A DNA stretch of 64,000 bases, from NCBI GenBank assembly GCA_040388625.1, contig JAZKBK010000003.1, forward strand, positions 496,001-560,000, read 5' to 3'. This DNA comes from Gemmatimonadota bacterium. GTDB taxonomy: Bacteria; Gemmatimonadota; Gemmatimonadetes; Gemmatimonadales; Gemmatimonadaceae. The notes below the pieces were generated by a model. The model worked only from the letters and a program-made list of their open reading frames with translations. It did not search any database and was not told the DNA's origin. Below, in pieces: positions 62,004 through 64,000 of the stretch (positions within the stretch are counted from its first letter, which is position 1; each line of letters starts with the position of its first letter). Both the position numbers and the translations under genes were made by a program.

Positions 62004-62528
62004 TTACCGAGATATTCTTTCCTCTACCTTCTTCCCCGCATGCGTAGCCGCCGCTAGGACGGCCGGTGTTTTGCCTCTCGGAAATACAGTCGCGGACGTT
62101 GACCATCTTCCATGTGGGTCGCCGCCAATGATGAAGAGTACGGGTTCGGGACAGTTGTAGAGGTAGGATCCTGCAATGCGTCGCATCGAGTTATGATCTT
62201 TGGGGCTGGGTGTCGGAGCCGCACTCGGATGGAAGTGCCACTCGCCGAGATAGAAGCCCTCTCCCTGTCGCCAGTAGTGGTCCAGCATGCGTTGGAGTCC
62301 ATTAACGCCTCTGTAGAACCACGTCGAGCCGAACTTCGAGTCAATGGAGGGAGAAGTAACTCGATCTACGATCGCGCAATCGTGCCCATCGCTGTAATGA
62401 CCGATGAGAATTCCTCCAGTCTCCCCTGAGCGAGCTCGCACGCACTCTTCGAGCATCAATTTCACACTAGCATCGCCAACGCATAGGCCGAAACGCAAGT
62501 CTTCAGACCAGTGTTCCAGATCAGACAC
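62004..62528 (-). CDS. JAMM/MPN peptidase next to an E1-like gene
   Basis: 174 residues from a GTG at 62528 that overlaps the E1 stop by 8 nt (GTGTCTGA); ATGs farther upstream overlap more. JAMM residues: Glu36 (SGETGGILIGHY), His98 and His100 (GEWHFHP), Ser108 and Asp111 (SPKDHN), which fit HxHPx6SxxD. Such enzymes cleave ubiquitin-like proteins from targets, and in bacteria work with E1/E2 enzymes in defence, e.g. Cap3 of CBASS. The gene order E1 then JAMM supports a conjugation-deconjugation pair. Confidence 0.85.
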   Translation of the reverse strand: MSDLEHWSEDLRFGLCVGDASVKLMLEECVRARSGETGGILIGHYSDGHDCAIVDRVTSPSIDSKFGSTWFYRGVNGLQRMLDHYWRQGEGFYLGEWHFHPSAAPTPSPKDHNSMRRIAGSYLYNCPEPVLFIIGGDPHGRWSTSATVFPRGKTPAVLAAATHAGKKVEERISR

Positions 62529-64000
62529 TGAGCACACGCCGGAGTCCCAAGAATAGACCATTTTCTTCCACGCGCTCAAATACCACAAGCTCAGATGCAT
62601 CCGACTCTGACTGCACAAGCTCTACCAGATGCTGCAGTGCGGATGATGCCAACATCCACACTTCATCACCGCGCGCTGGGAATACCGGATGCCAGCAACC
62701 GACACCTTCGCGAGGCCACTCTGCGTCGCGAAACCGCTCTGCTTGTCGATCGAGCCATGGGCGTAACGCAGTCAACATATCCTCCATTAGAAACGATTCA
62801 CCGATAGAAAAAAACGAAAATCCCGCCCACGCGAATAGTCCGAGCGAAATCGAGACAAATATCTTCGGGCTGTTCCACCGGTACGTAGACAGCGCGTGAG
62901 CTACCGCATTCTCGCCTGTGGCATCAATAATGATGTCCGTCGTGCGCAACAACGCATGGGATACCTCGTCATCTGGGGGGAATGCCTGAGTGATTGCACG
63001 GACTTCAGTACGGGCTGACATTGCGTTGAGCCGGTCCGCGAGTGCTGCGGCCTTAAAGCTGCCTACGTCCGCCAGCGTGAGCGTATGGCGGACGAGATTT
63101 CCCGCCATTACGAGGTCGTGATCGTATACGGTCAGGCGACGCAACCCACCGCGCACCAGCATCTCTCCTATAGCCGACCCAAGCGCACCAGCACCGATCA
63201 AGACCACCTCTGCGTCGGTCAGTACTTCAGGAAGCTGCCCGCGCGCGGCCACTGTATCCGCATGCCAATTTTCGGAATGGAGCCATGTTAGCGAACATTC
63301 GTCACGGAAGGCCGCCAATCGGGTCACGTCGGTGGGGCGTGCTCGTCCGGGTCTGAACCCAGGCGATGACATACCTGTTTCGATAGGAATCTCAGGTAGT
63401 TGTAGCGCCTGCCAGAACATGTTCCTCGCCGCGCCATCCACCACTGCCGGAATCGGGAAGCCAACCAAGAGGCGCGACGCACCGCCAAAGCGTGTGCGCT
63501 CCAGAAGCCGCTGCAGCGCCTCGTCTAGATTGATATCTTGCTCGGCTGCTGCTCGGCGAAGTTCACCCCAAGTCATCGGAGCCTTCCACGGCTCGATGTG
63601 CGGGGTTCCATTGAACCGAAGCCACAATCCATCTTCGGACGGACGCTCAGGATCGTTGATATAAGTACCCCAACGTGGCGCGTACACCTCGCGGCCTCCC
63701 GGATCGTGGAAGCTTTTCGCGACCAGCACCGGTGGCCGCTGCCGAAGCCGCACTAGTCTGACCACACCATAGCGGGCCTTCTCACCATCCCATGTCTCCA
63801 GCGAATCGACGTTCTCGCCGAACGCGACGAGCGGCTTCGGTAACGAGCCGAAGTCCGGGAGCTCGAATGGGTCACCGGGCCGAACGAGCCCGCCACACGC
63901 CGCCACTTCAAGCCATCGGCGTGTTCGCTCCAGCCGCCAACGTAGGCGCCCGGCGACTGAAAATGGTTCCCGGTCGACGCCTTGGCGGCCCAAGGCACGC
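62521..64000 (-). CDS. E1-like (ThiF-type) enzyme, 5' end cut by window edge
   Basis: About 490 codons are visible, and the frame continues past 64000. The ThiF/E1 domain starts near LPEVLTDAEVVLIGAGALGSAIGEMLVRGGLRRLTVYDHDLVMAGNLVRHTLTLADVGSFKAAALADRLNAM, with GxGALG for ATP and the Asp after DATGE. Upstream is a region (RWRLERTRRWLEVAACGGLVRPGDPFELPDFG) that could be the end of an E2-like domain, as in E2-E1 fusions. No catalytic Cys can be assigned with certainty; the frame has several Cys (VGCWHPVFP). It overlaps the JAMM gene. Confidence 0.75.
   Translation of the reverse strand, partial: RALGRQGVDREPFSVAGRLRWRLERTRRWLEVAACGGLVRPGDPFELPDFGSLPKPLVAFGENVDSLETWDGEKARYGVVRLVRLRQRPPVLVAKSFHDPGGREVYAPRWGTYINDPERPSEDGLWLRFNGTPHIEPWKAPMTWGELRRAAAEQDINLDEALQRLLERTRFGGASRLLVGFPIPAVVDGAARNMFWQALQLPEIPIETGMSSPGFRPGRARPTDVTRLAAFRDECSLTWLHSENWHADTVAARGQLPEVLTDAEVVLIGAGALGSAIGEMLVRGGLRRLTVYDHDLVMAGNLVRHTLTLADVGSFKAAALADRLNAMSARTEVRAITQAFPPDDEVSHALLRTTDIIIDATGENAVAHALSTYRWNSPKIFVSISLGLFAWAGFSFFSIGESFLMEDMLTALRPWLDRQAERFRDAEWPREGVGCWHPVFPARGDEVWMLASSALQHLVELVQSESDASELVVFERVEENGLFLGLRRVLSV

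Overview
The window is a bacterial chromosome segment from a Gram-negative organism: it carries outer-membrane efflux channels, RND pumps, type IV pilus minor pilins and a lipoprotein-modifying enzyme. Codon use and gene style would fit Gemmatimonadota or a similar soil/sediment phylum, but that is an inference and no rRNA is present to settle it.

Layout. (1) 1-5.7 kb looks like core chromosome: the end of a rhodanese gene, a LytTR response regulator with a LytS-type kinase, and a four-gene minor-pilin cluster. (2) At 5.90 kb lies the 3' part of a tRNA-Cys gene on the minus strand, a typical attachment-site duplicate. It opens a mobile/accessory zone (6-22 kb): a GNAT toxin-antitoxin pair, an operon with a large serine recombinase split into two genes plus two small partners, a tyrosine integrase with an excisionase-like gene, two near-perfect hairpins, a DdrB/ParB-like protein, a Schlafen AlbA_2 protein, an XRE regulator, a divergent sigma factor with small genes, and an Abi-alpha-like protein. 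(3) 22-60 kb is a dense heavy-metal resistance block. It holds CopB ATPase, CopC-CopD fusion and a Met-rich outer-membrane protein (copper); two cation diffusion facilitators, a PII-like protein and a first HME-RND CBA pump; an ArsR regulator with a Zn/Cd ATPase; a Cus-type CBA pump; a cluster with a GDCCVxC protein, a frameshifted MerC-like protein, an ATPase with a YPC (not CPC) metal motif, a CcdA-like protein, a tethered HMA domain, an MFS exporter and a MerR regulator; and a mercury module (lgt, broken flavin disulfide reductase, merR, merC, merA). (4) At 60.35 kb a tRNA-Pro 3' fragment and an excisionase-like remnant mark another island edge. (5) 60.4-64 kb has a secreted gluzincin-like protein and, running off the edge, a JAMM peptidase next to an E1-like enzyme, as in bacterial ubiquitin-like conjugation/defence systems.

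Regulation is unusually readable. Two classical mer operators (19-bp spacers) flank merR/merC and the disulfide reductase gene. A second set of MerR-type promoters (a perfect 22-bp palindrome at 53.3 kb, with related CTCTAC-GTAGAG arms at 48.0, 51.9 and 52.0 kb) links the MerR gene at 53.5 kb to the ATPase, the HMA protein and the MFS exporter as a likely local regulon.

The items I rate most worth pursuing are the two-gene serine recombinase with its translationally coupled small partners, the YPC-ATPase regulon, the family of small secreted proteins next to the metal modules, and the E1-JAMM pair at the right edge.
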